Source: Streptomyces filipinensis (GTDB taxonomy: Bacteria; Actinomycetota; Actinomycetes; Streptomycetales; Streptomycetaceae). Taken from it: a stretch of DNA of 64,000 nucleotides. Within the stretch, counting starts at the first letter, position 1; every line of letters starts with the position of its first letter. The notes under the pieces were generated by a model. That model saw only the letters and a list, made by a program, of their open reading frames with translations. It was not told the origin of the DNA and did not search any database. A program made the position numbers and the translations under genes. Location of the stretch: positions 1 through 64,000 of the forward strand of contig NZ_BMTD01000009.1 of assembly GCF_014649495.1 (NCBI RefSeq), given 5' to 3'. Below are positions 31,994 through 39,109 of this stretch, in pieces.

Positions 31994-34135
31994 TCAGCCG
32001 TTGCGCTTCCAGCGCGGCTTGTCCTCACGGCGGCCGAAGGAGCCGTTGCCACGGTGGTCGTCACGACGGCCGTAGGGGCGCTCGTGGCCGCCGGAGCGGA
32101 AGCCCGGGCGGTCGTCGCGGCGGTCGCGGTTGAACGGACGGTCGCTGCCCCGGTGCCCGCCGCGCTCGTCGCGACGGAAGCCGCCACGGTCGTCACGGCG
32201 CTCGAAGGAACGGCCACCGCGGTCGTCACGACGGTCACGGTCGAACGGACGGCGCTCGTCGCGACGCTCGAAGGAACGGCCACCACGGTCGTCACGGCGC
32301 TCGAAGCCGCCACGGTCGTCGCGGCGCTCGAAGGAGCGGCCACCGCGGTCGTCACGACGGTCACGGTCGAACGGACGGCGCTCGTCGCGACGCTCGAAGG
32401 AACGGCCACCACGGTCGTCACGGCGCTCGAAACCACCACGGTCGCGGTCGAACGGGCGACGCTCGTCACGCCGCTCGAAGGAACGGCCACCGCGCTCGCC
32501 CCGGTCGCCCCGCTCGTCGCGGCGCTCGAAGCCCCGCTCGCCACGGTCACGGTCGAAGGTCCGGCGCTCCCGGCGCTCGTACGGCGCCGAGGCCGCCGGG
32601 CGCTCCTCGCGCTCGGTCTCGCGCTCCGCCGGCTGCTCGGCCACCGCGAGCTCCTCGGCCGCCGTCGCCTGCGCCTCGGCCACCGCGGCCTCGGGGTCCT
32701 CGCCGCGCTCGCGGGCGACCCGGGCCACCAGCCGGTCGGCCTCCTCGCGCAGCTCCGTCGCACGACGCTGGGCGCGCTCCAGCTGCTTGGTGAGCTGGGC
32801 GACCTCACGCTCGGCCTGCTGGGCCGCGTTGCCCGCGGACTCCGCCTGGACCTCGGTCATGGAGCGGGCGCCGGTGATCTCGGCGACCTCCGGGTCGAAG
32901 GCGGCCCCACCCTGGATGATGTGGCGCGCGGCGTCGACGCCGGCGTCCTCCATCAGACGGAAGATCTGGCGCCGCTGGTGCGGCAGGGACAGCGAGACGA
33001 CCGTGCCGGTACGGCCCGCACGGGCGGTACGGCCGGCGCGGTGCAGGTAGTCCTTGTGGTCGCCGGCCGGGTCCACGTTCAGGACCAGGTCGATGCCGTC
33101 GACGTGGATGCCGCGCGCGGCGACGTCCGTCGCGACCAGGACGTTGACGTAACCGTCCTTGAAGTCGGCCAGGGTGCGGGTGCGGGCGCCCTGGGTCATG
33201 CCGCCGTGCAGCGCGTCGGCCTTCACGCCGGCCTCGCGCAGCTGCTCGGCGACGCGGTCGGCGCCCAGCTGGGTGCGGACGAAGATGATCGTGCGGCCCT
33301 TGCGGGAGGCGATCGCGGCGGTGACCGGCGCCTTGTCCTTGGGCTTCACGATGAGGATGTGGTGCGACATCGTCGTGACGGCGCCCTGGGCCGCGTCCAC
33401 CTCGTGGGAGACGGGGCTGTTCAGGTAGCGGTCGACGAGGGTCTGGATCTCGTTCTCCATCGTGGCGGAGAAGAGCATGCGCTGGCCGCCCGCCGGGACC
33501 TGGTCGAGCAGCTCGGTGACCTCGGGCAGGAAGCCCAGGTCGGACATCTGGTCGGCCTCGTCCAGGACGGCGATCTGCACGTCCTCCAGGGAGCAGGCGC
33601 CGCGGTTGATGATGTCGCGCAGGCGGCCCGGGGTGGCGACGAGGATGTCGACACCGCGCTCCAGGGCGTAGATCTGGTTGCCCATGGAGGTGCCGCCGCA
33701 GACGACCTTCATCTTCAGGCCGACGACGTCGCCGTACGGCTGGAGGGCGTCCGCGACCTGCATGGCCAGCTCACGGGTCGGGGTGAGGATGACGGCGCGG
33801 GGCCGCTTCTTCTCGGTGCGGCCGCCGGCCAGCTGGGCCAGGGTCGGCAGACCGAAGGAGAGGGTCTTGCCGGAGCCGGTGCGGCCACGGCCGAGGATGT
33901 CCTTGCCGACCAGGGCGTCCGGGATGGTCGCCGCCTGGATCGGGAAGGGGGTCGTCACGCCGTTCTGTGCGAGCTTGCGCACAACGCCCTCGGGGAGGCC
34001 GAGGTCGGCGAAGGTGGTCTGGGGGGTGGTGTCGGGGGCCTCGGGGGCCTCGGTGACCTCGGTCGTCACGTCGACGAGTTCGTTCTCGAGCTCGTTCTCG
34101 GACACGACGAACTGATCAGCACTGGACACGGACAT
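31994..34135 (-). CDS. DEAD-box RNA helicase with long Arg-rich tail
   Basis: A 713-residue RNA helicase. Motifs in order from about residue 45: TTFADLGLPEG plus a Gln (Q motif), GRGRTGSGKTLSFGL (I), PTRELAMQ (Ia), VLDEADQMSDLGF (II), SAT (III), ATDVAARGIHVDGIDLV (V) and HRAGRTARAGRTG (VI). After the core (to about 430) comes a coiled region, then a C-terminal tail of about 190 residues built from FERRDERRPFDRDR-like repeats. The tail is highly charged and probably disordered, suited to RNA binding or condensation. DEAD-box proteins unwind RNA duplexes in ribosome assembly and mRNA turnover, with cold-shock roles. The start is ATG 34135, with GGAAGG about 12 bases upstream. Confidence 0.92.
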   Translation of the reverse strand: MSVSSADQFVVSENELENELVDVTTEVTEAPEAPDTTPQTTFADLGLPEGVVRKLAQNGVTTPFPIQAATIPDALVGKDILGRGRTGSGKTLSFGLPTLAQLAGGRTEKKRPRAVILTPTRELAMQVADALQPYGDVVGLKMKVVCGGTSMGNQIYALERGVDILVATPGRLRDIINRGACSLEDVQIAVLDEADQMSDLGFLPEVTELLDQVPAGGQRMLFSATMENEIQTLVDRYLNSPVSHEVDAAQGAVTTMSHHILIVKPKDKAPVTAAIASRKGRTIIFVRTQLGADRVAEQLREAGVKADALHGGMTQGARTRTLADFKDGYVNVLVATDVAARGIHVDGIDLVLNVDPAGDHKDYLHRAGRTARAGRTGTVVSLSLPHQRRQIFRLMEDAGVDAARHIIQGGAAFDPEVAEITGARSMTEVQAESAGNAAQQAEREVAQLTKQLERAQRRATELREEADRLVARVARERGEDPEAAVAEAQATAAEELAVAEQPAERETEREERPAASAPYERRERRTFDRDRGERGFERRDERGDRGERGGRSFERRDERRPFDRDRGGFERRDDRGGRSFERRDERRPFDRDRRDDRGGRSFERRDDRGGFERRDDRGGRSFERRDERRPFDRDRRDDRGGRSFERRDDRGGFRRDERGGHRGSDRPFNRDRRDDRPGFRSGGHERPYGRRDDHRGNGSFGRREDKPRWKRNG
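32040..32565. repeat. coding tandem repeats in the helicase tail
   Basis: About 520 bases of imperfect, interleaved repeats encode F-E-R-R-D, R-P-F-D-R-D and R-G-G-R-S units of the helicase C-terminus. Several blocks (for example around 32210-32290 and 32335-32415) are nearly identical over about 80 bases, pointing to duplication by slippage or unequal crossing-over. It is a protein repeat, not a CRISPR array. Confidence 0.8.
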
Positions 34136-34386
34136 GCGAATGCGAAACCTTCCGGAGTCTCTTCGGCACGCGCCCGTCAACTCCGTGATTCGCTCACGAC
34201 CGCCTCAATGCGGTCCGCCACGGCAAAGGAGAGTACGCGCCACACGGCGCGCTCTGTGGTGGCGCCGGGCAAATGGGATCAAACGATCTACCACCATACG
34301 CACCCAACACCCCTGAAGGCAAACCGGGCCTCATAGTCGCAGGTCAGCTAGGCACCCGCAGCTCGGCTCGGCGCCCGCTCGGCCCC

Positions 34387-34899
34387 TCACGCGGGTACCC
34401 CGGCCGTGGGCGCGGGCTCACGCTGGACGAGCTGCGGTCCGGTCTCCTCGTGCGCCGAGGAGGACGGCTCGGCCGACGGCGGCTCGGAGGTCGCCGGGGG
34501 CGGGGTGGAGGCCGGAGGCGGCTCGGGCGGGGCGGAGGTGACCGGCGGAGCCGGCGGGGCCTTGGTCGGCGCCGGGTCCACGGGCCCGGCGGTCTTGCCG
34601 GGCTTCGCCGGGGCCGGGGAGGCGCTGTCCTCGGCGGACGGGGTGGCCGACGCGGAGGCCCGCTCCTTCGGCTTGGCCTTGCCGCTGCGGCCGTGCTTGC
34701 CGTCGCCCGCCGCCCTCTCCCGGCCCAGGCCGCGGGCGCCGGCCACCGGGCCGCCGTCGGGCGCCTTGCCGCCGCGCTGCCCCGCCGAGTGCGTGGGCCT
34801 GGCCGGGCTCGCGTCGTCACCCACGTTCACACAGCCGGCGGCAGCGGCGAGGGCCAGCACCGTGACGGTGAGCCGGACGGGTACGGGCAAGGGGCGCAC
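34387..34899 (-). CDS. proline-rich lipoprotein, unknown function
   Basis: A 170-residue predicted lipoprotein. A short basic start and hydrophobic stretch (RLTVTVLALAAAAGC) end in a lipobox Cys. The rest is a low-complexity, probably disordered region rich in Pro, Ala, Ser, Thr and Glu (PPAPPVTSAPPEPPPASTPP), typical of exported spacer or cell-wall-spanning segments. GTG 34899 is preferred because GGAGG lies 8 bases upstream; a GTG nine bases earlier sits too close to it. It is divergent from the metallopeptidase gene at 35119. No domain indicates an activity. Confidence 0.65.
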   Translation of the reverse strand: MRPLPVPVRLTVTVLALAAAAGCVNVGDDASPARPTHSAGQRGGKAPDGGPVAGARGLGRERAAGDGKHGRSGKAKPKERASASATPSAEDSASPAPAKPGKTAGPVDPAPTKAPPAPPVTSAPPEPPPASTPPPATSEPPSAEPSSSAHEETGPQLVQREPAPTAGVPA

Positions 34900-35118
34900 G
34901 GCGGCCACCTCCGGGGGCGGGGAAAGGAGTCAACCTCCCCAACTCCCGCTACCCACAAGAGGACACGCGTCCCGCACGCATCCCCCGCCGGCCGCACCCG
35001 CGTCCACACCGGACCCCCGCGGGCGTACGGGCGGGCGTCGCCGATGCCGGAGTGGGCGGCCGGACCGGCGGAGCCCCGCATCCTCCCGACTCGGGAAGCC
35101 CTCCCCGACAATGGCCCT

Positions 35119-35469
35119 GTGCTGGAAATGACACGCGACAGGTTCGAAGAACTGGTGAGTGAGGCCCTGGACCGGATCCCGCCGGAGCTGACGCGGGTCA
35201 TGGACAACGTGGCCGTCTTCGTGGAGGACGAGCCGCCCGCCGACGACCCGGAGCTGCTGGGGCTGTACGAGGGCACCCCGCTCACGGAACGCGGCGAGTG
35301 GTACGCCGGGGTCCTCCCGGACCGCATCACGATCTACATGGGCCCGACCCTGCGCTCCTGCGAGACGGCGCAGGACGTGGTCCAGGAAGTGGCCGTGACG
35401 GTCGTCCACGAGGTGGCGCACCACTTCGGCATCGAGGACGCGCGGCTCCACGAGCTGGGCTGGGGCTGA
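35119..35469 (+). CDS. small zinc metallopeptidase (minimal zincin)
   Basis: A 116-residue protein of the short metallopeptidase family (DUF1025/zincin_1 as I recall). The motif VVHEVAHHFGIEDARLHELGW near the C-terminus supplies the HExxH zinc ligands and the conserved Asp and Glu/His after it. The N-terminal half (FEELVSEALDRIPPELTRVMDNVAVFVEDEPP) matches the family's substrate-side region. Members are widespread in actinobacteria and their substrates are not known. GTG 35119 is used; ATG 35128 is an alternative. Neither has a strong ribosome binding site. Confidence 0.85.
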   Translation: MLEMTRDRFEELVSEALDRIPPELTRVMDNVAVFVEDEPPADDPELLGLYEGTPLTERGEWYAGVLPDRITIYMGPTLRSCETAQDVVQEVAVTVVHEVAHHFGIEDARLHELGWG

Positions 35470-35623
35470 TCTCCCGGCGGACCCGCACACCGCGCGAGGA
35501 ACGCGCGTCGGGGGGCGCCGACGCCCCCTGGCGCGGCCCGGATGAGGCCCGTACGAGGCCGGTACGAGGCCGGCGGGGCCGCATATCCGCATATCCGCAC
35601 CGGGCCCTGGGCATACGGCACCA

Positions 35624-37204
35624 ATGGTCCGCGTCCCCGTCGCCGCTCTCCGCACGATGACGAACCGCATGCTGCCCGCCCGCCGCGGCACCCGCCCGCC
35701 GCACACCCCGGAACTCACCCCCCGCCCCCGCCCCTGGCTCCAGGCCCTCGGCCTCGCGGCCGTCGTCCTGGCCGGCGCCTGGCTGGGCCTGCTGATCGTG
35801 GGGAACGTACGGACCCCGGTCGGCCCCATGAACACGACGATGGCGCTGCGCCCGTCCCTCAGCGGCGGCACGAGGATCAACATCTCGCCGCTGGGCGCGC
35901 TCTCCCTGGACAGCCATGTGGCACCGGTCCGCCTGGACGTGAACGTGGACCAGCTCGACCCGCTCCGCTCCCAGGCCCTGGTCGATCACCCCGAGCGGAT
36001 CTCCGGCCTCCAGGACGAGGTCGCCGGAGACGTCGAGCGCGGCACGCTGGACCTGGCCGTGCGCTCCTGCGTCGCCGTGGTCGTCGGCGCCTCGGCCCTC
36101 GGTCTCGCCGTCTACCGCAGCCCCCGCCGGGCCCTCGCCGCCGGCGGCCTCGCCCTGGCGCTGCTGGCGGCGTCCGGGGCGAGCGCGTACGCCACCTGGA
36201 ACCCGAAGTCGATCCTCGAACCGCGGTTCTCCGGGCTGCTCAGCTCGGCGCCGCAGGTCGTCGGCAACGCGCGCAGCATCGTCACCGATTTCGACGTCTA
36301 CCAGAAGGAGCTGGCCCGCCTGGTGACGAACGTGACGAAGCTCTACGACGTCACCTCCACGCTTCCGGCCTACCAGCCTGACCCCTCCACCATCCGGGTC
36401 CTGCACGTGTCGGACATCCATCTCAACCCGGCGAGCTGGAAGATCATCTCCTCGCTGGTGGAGCAGTACAAGGTGAACGTGATCGTCGACTCCGGCGACA
36501 CGATGGACCACGGCACGCCGGCGGAGAACGGCTTCCTGGACCCGATCCGGGACCTGGGGGTGCCCTATGTCTGGGTGCGCGGCAACCACGACTCCCGGAC
36601 CACCCAGCACTATCTGGAGCGGATGAAGAACGTGCACGTCCTGGACGACGGACGCGCACAGACCGTCGGGGGCCTGCGCTTCGCGGGCATCGGCGATCCG
36701 CAGTTCACCCCCGACCGCTCGGTGGTGCCCGGCGGAGACGCGGCCGAGCAACTGGCCGGCGACCGGCTGGCCAGCGCCCTGCGCGACCAGCGGGCGGCCG
36801 GGAAACCGGTCGATGTCGCGGTCGCCCATGAGCCGGCCGCGGCCCGCGAGACGGACGGCGAGGTCCCGCTGGTGCTGTGCGGCCATCTGCACCACGAGGG
36901 GGACGAGAAGCTGCCCTACGGCACCCGGCTGCGCATGGAGGGCTCCACGGGCGGCAGCGGGCTGCGCGCGGTGGAGCGCACCTACCCGGCCCCCATCGAG
37001 GCCTCGATCCTCTACTTCGACCGTGCCGGCCACCGTCTGCAGGCCTGGGACGCGATCAAACTGGGCGGGCTGGGCGAGACGACGGCCGAGGTCAGCCGCC
37101 ACCTGGCCGACGACGCCCTGGGCCGGCGGCCGCACCGCCGGCAACCGGGCGCCACCCGCACCCCGACGGCCCCTTCGCGGACCTCTTTCACGCCCTCGCC
37201 GTAA
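35624..37204 (+). CDS. membrane-anchored metallophosphoesterase
   Basis: A 526-residue protein. Two hydrophobic segments, about residues 40-62 (LQALGLAAVVLAGAWLGLLIV) and 145-185, bracket an external or periplasm-like region of about 85 residues. From about 260 a calcineurin-like phosphoesterase domain shows all metal-ligand motifs: DIHLNP, DSGDTMDHG, RGNHDS, AHEP and CGHLHHEG. The enzyme probably uses two metal ions to cleave phosphomonoesters or diesters at the cell surface; its substrate is unknown. The C-terminal 45 residues are Arg/Thr/Pro-rich. ATG 35624 or ATG 35657 could be the start. It runs into the tRNA cluster, whose promoter begins directly after its stop. Confidence 0.85.
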   Translation: MVRVPVAALRTMTNRMLPARRGTRPPHTPELTPRPRPWLQALGLAAVVLAGAWLGLLIVGNVRTPVGPMNTTMALRPSLSGGTRINISPLGALSLDSHVAPVRLDVNVDQLDPLRSQALVDHPERISGLQDEVAGDVERGTLDLAVRSCVAVVVGASALGLAVYRSPRRALAAGGLALALLAASGASAYATWNPKSILEPRFSGLLSSAPQVVGNARSIVTDFDVYQKELARLVTNVTKLYDVTSTLPAYQPDPSTIRVLHVSDIHLNPASWKIISSLVEQYKVNVIVDSGDTMDHGTPAENGFLDPIRDLGVPYVWVRGNHDSRTTQHYLERMKNVHVLDDGRAQTVGGLRFAGIGDPQFTPDRSVVPGGDAAEQLAGDRLASALRDQRAAGKPVDVAVAHEPAAARETDGEVPLVLCGHLHHEGDEKLPYGTRLRMEGSTGGSGLRAVERTYPAPIEASILYFDRAGHRLQAWDAIKLGGLGETTAEVSRHLADDALGRRPHRRQPGATRTPTAPSRTSFTPSP

Positions 37205-37210
37205 ACCGTT

Positions 37211-37240
37211 TTGGCGATCCTCCCCGCCATCCCATATGCT
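37211..37240 (+). promoter_or_regulatory. promoter of the tRNA-Glu/Asp/Phe cluster
   Basis: TTGGCG (37211-37216), an 18-base spacer and TATGCT (37235-37240) form a reasonable vegetative promoter about 45 bases before tRNA-Glu. Confidence 0.55.
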
Positions 37241-37284
37241 TCTCACGTCCCCGACGCGCTGAGAAGCGCCCAGGCGGGCCGATA

Positions 37285-37357
37285 GCCCTCATCGTCTAGC
37301 GGCCTAGGACGCCGCCCTTTCAAGGCGGTAGCACGGGTTCGAATCCCGTTGGGGGCA
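37285..37357 (+). tRNA. tRNA-Glu (UUC)
   Basis: A 73-base tRNA with anticodon TTC in CTTTCAA. The acceptor GCCCTCA pairs with TGGGGGC (one G-U) and the discriminator is A. It is the first of three tRNAs in a cluster. Confidence 0.94.
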
Positions 37358-37393
37358 CGCAACACCGTGTGCGACACTGTTGCACGCACGCTT

Positions 37394-37468
37394 GGTCCTG
37401 TGGAGCAGTTTGGAGTGCTCGCCACCCTGTCAAGGTGGAGGCCGCGGGTTCAAATCCCGTCAGGACCG
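37394..37468 (+). tRNA. tRNA-Asp (GUC), copy 1
   Basis: A 75-base tRNA with anticodon GTC in CTGTCAA. The acceptor GGTCCTG/CAGGACC is perfect and the discriminator is G. It is identical over all 75 bases to the copy at 43150-43224. Confidence 0.95.
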
Positions 37469-37470
37469 CT

Positions 37471-37490
37471 GGTGTTTCACGTGAAACACC
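37471..37490. promoter_or_regulatory. parS site (ParB binding), perfect 20-bp palindrome
   Basis: GGTGTTTCACGTGAAACACC is a perfect palindrome containing the bacterial parS consensus TGTTTCACGTGAAACA (37473-37488). ParB loads on such sites to organise and segregate the chromosome; Streptomyces has many of them on both sides of oriC. This one lies in the 24-base gap between tRNA-Asp and tRNA-Phe. Confidence 0.95.
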
Positions 37491-37492
37491 GT

Positions 37493-37566
37493 GGCTGGGT
37501 AGCTCAGTTGGTACGAGCGTCCGCCTGAAAAGCGGAAGGTCGCCGGTTCGACCCCGGCCCCAGCCA
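37493..37566 (+). tRNA. tRNA-Phe (GAA)
   Basis: A 74-base tRNA with anticodon GAA in CTGAAAA. The acceptor GGCTGGG/CCCAGCC is perfect and the discriminator is A. It starts 2 bases after the parS palindrome. Confidence 0.94.
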
Positions 37567-37585
37567 CCGCAGCCCTCATCAGGGC

Positions 37586-37621
37586 AAACAGCCCCTCCGG
37601 GATTTCCCGGAGGGGCTGTTT
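37586..37621 (+). terminator. terminator of the tRNA cluster
   Basis: AAACAGCCCCTCCGGGA pairs with TCCCGGAGGGGCTGTTT, with a tiny loop and a closing T-run. It starts 20 bases after tRNA-Phe. The symmetric A/T ends also suit termination of the convergent glycosyltransferase gene. Confidence 0.88.
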
Positions 37622-37630
37622 CCGTGTCGG

Positions 37631-38362
37631 CTACGGCCACTTCCAGCCAGACTCGCGCAGGGCGCCGGCGCGTTGTATGAGCGCGTCGATCCGCGTGGCC
37701 GCTTCAGCCGGTTCCCAGTAGTGGTGCGATGCGGTCGTCTGGTCGGGGTGCTTGCGATAGAGGACGCTCGGCTCCGCTATGAACTCTCCGGGTGCCACGG
37801 CTTCCGCGGCGAGGAGCAGGGCAACCGTCTCGGCCCCGGACAGGGCCTGCCAGCCGCCCAACGCGAGCACCAGGCGACGGTGCGCGGCGAATGTGGTCGC
37901 CTGAACGGACAGGCGGTGCTCCTGCACCTCGCGGTAGAAGCGGGCCGGCTCCAAGGGGCCGCCCGGAGGGTCGTAAGGACCCGGTGCGGTGCTCCCGTCC
38001 TGGTGGAGGTCGACGCATGCGGACACGCACCACGCCACGCGTTCCAGGGTCTCGATATCCCTCTCCAGCGCGCCCGGCAGCAGGACATCATCTGCGTCCA
38101 GCGTCCGGATCAGGTCTCCTGTCGCGCGCGCGAGCGCGTGTGTACGCGTCACCGCTATGCGCGCTCGCAGTCCGGTCCCGAAGGTGACCCTGGGGTCACT
38201 GGGCAGGCTGTTCGCGGGGATACCCGAGGTGCCGTCCTCCTGCACGCACCATTCCCATTGCCAGTCGTCAGGGAGCTTTTGTTCGCGCAGGGACTCGTAG
38301 GTGTCACGGAGGAAGTGGTGGCCGCCGTTGTGTACGGCGGTGATGACGCTGATGGTCGGCAT
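37631..38362 (-). CDS. family 2 glycosyltransferase
   Basis: A 243-residue soluble GT-A fold glycosyltransferase. The N-terminus ISVITAVHNGGHHFLRDTYESLREQ is the nucleotide-sugar binding start. TRTHALARATGDLIRTLDADDVLLPGAL holds the DxD-type metal site (DADD). A third conserved part is ALGGWQALSGAETVALLLAAEA. Family 2 enzymes transfer sugars to lipids, polysaccharides or proteins, and neither donor nor acceptor can be told here. The ATG at 38362 starts directly at the fold; AGGA lies about 11 bases upstream. It stands alone and is divergent from the DivIVA-motif gene. Confidence 0.85.
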   Translation of the reverse strand: MPTISVITAVHNGGHHFLRDTYESLREQKLPDDWQWEWCVQEDGTSGIPANSLPSDPRVTFGTGLRARIAVTRTHALARATGDLIRTLDADDVLLPGALERDIETLERVAWCVSACVDLHQDGSTAPGPYDPPGGPLEPARFYREVQEHRLSVQATTFAAHRRLVLALGGWQALSGAETVALLLAAEAVAPGEFIAEPSVLYRKHPDQTTASHHYWEPAEAATRIDALIQRAGALRESGWKWP

Positions 38363-38532
38363 ACAAGGGGTCCTGCCAGAGACGGATGTGCCCTCCGTGA
38401 TCATGACATGAACCAATGGCCAAGGTTTTACATTCGGTGCCCTGCGTGTCGGCCGGCTCCCCAGCCGGCACAGACCATCGCACACGTATCGTCGTACCGG
38501 ACCGGTCCGGTACGGCCTGTAGGGGGGCATCC

Positions 38533-38727
38533 GTGGCAGACGACTTCCAGGGTTTCGACATCGCTCGGCGCGGCTACGACCGCGCTCAGGTGGACGCCTA
38601 TCTGGCCGGCCTGGCCGCAGCTGCGGCAGCGGCCACGCCGCCGCCCGTCTTCGACCTCGTCCGGCGCGGCTACGACCGTACGCAGGTGGACGCGCGGATC
38701 GCCGTGCTGCGAAGTGGGGGACGATGA
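38533..38727 (+). CDS. DivIVA-motif microprotein
   Basis: A 64-residue protein made of two copies of the motif F-D-x-x-R-R-G-Y-D-R-x-Q-V-D-A. The copies are FDIARRGYDRAQVDAYLAGL and FDLVRRGYDRTQVDARIAVL, joined by an Ala/Pro linker. This motif is the N-terminal membrane-binding and dimer signature of DivIVA, which marks curved membranes and cell poles. Here the coiled-coil tail of DivIVA is missing. GTG 38533 has GGGGGG 5 bases upstream. The stop overlaps the start of the next gene (ATGA), so the two are translationally coupled. Function unknown; a polar or septal membrane adaptor is a reasonable guess. Confidence 0.75.
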   Translation: MADDFQGFDIARRGYDRAQVDAYLAGLAAAAAAATPPPVFDLVRRGYDRTQVDARIAVLRSGGR

Positions 38728-39053
38728 GCCAGCAGGAGGGCGGAGTGACGCACGACACCGAGCTCGAAAAGGACTGGGCCCGGTACGGGCTGCTCGCGGT
38801 CGTCATCAGCAATATCGCGATCACCAGTGTCGCGATCTTCGGCATCTGGCGGCTCAACGGGGACAAGGCGGTGATCGTCGGCATCCTCACCGCCGCGTTC
38901 ACCGCGGTCAGCGGCATGACGACCGCCTACCTGGGCATCAAGGCCGTCTCCAACACCGCCCGGTCGATCGCCCTCGGCAACGGCCCCCGGGCCCGGCAGC
39001 ACGACACCACCCCGGCCCCGGCCACGCCGGCGCCCGCCCAGCGCACTCCCTAG
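38724..39053 (+). CDS. small two-TM membrane protein coupled to the DivIVA-motif gene
   Basis: A 109-residue protein. After a charged N-terminus (residues 1-20) come two membrane segments (LLAVVISNIAITSVAIFGIW and AVIVGILTAAFTAVSGMTTAYLGI) and a Pro/Ala-rich tail. Its ATG overlaps the stop of the DivIVA-motif gene by 4 bases, which usually means matched amounts and often a physical complex. Overall size and pattern resemble holins or small polar-membrane anchors, but I do not recognise a family. Confidence 0.75.
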   Translation: MSQQEGGVTHDTELEKDWARYGLLAVVISNIAITSVAIFGIWRLNGDKAVIVGILTAAFTAVSGMTTAYLGIKAVSNTARSIALGNGPRARQHDTTPAPATPAPAQRTP

Positions 39054-39109
39054 GCCGCCGGTCAAATCGTTCGCGTGTTTTTTGGGCGGGGTGAGATCCT
39101 GGACCGCGT

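Noticed and set aside
32040..32565. Possible CRISPR array
   Set aside because: The repeats vary in length and spacing, keep one reading frame, and encode the Arg/Asp repeats of the helicase tail. There are no unique spacers and no cas genes.
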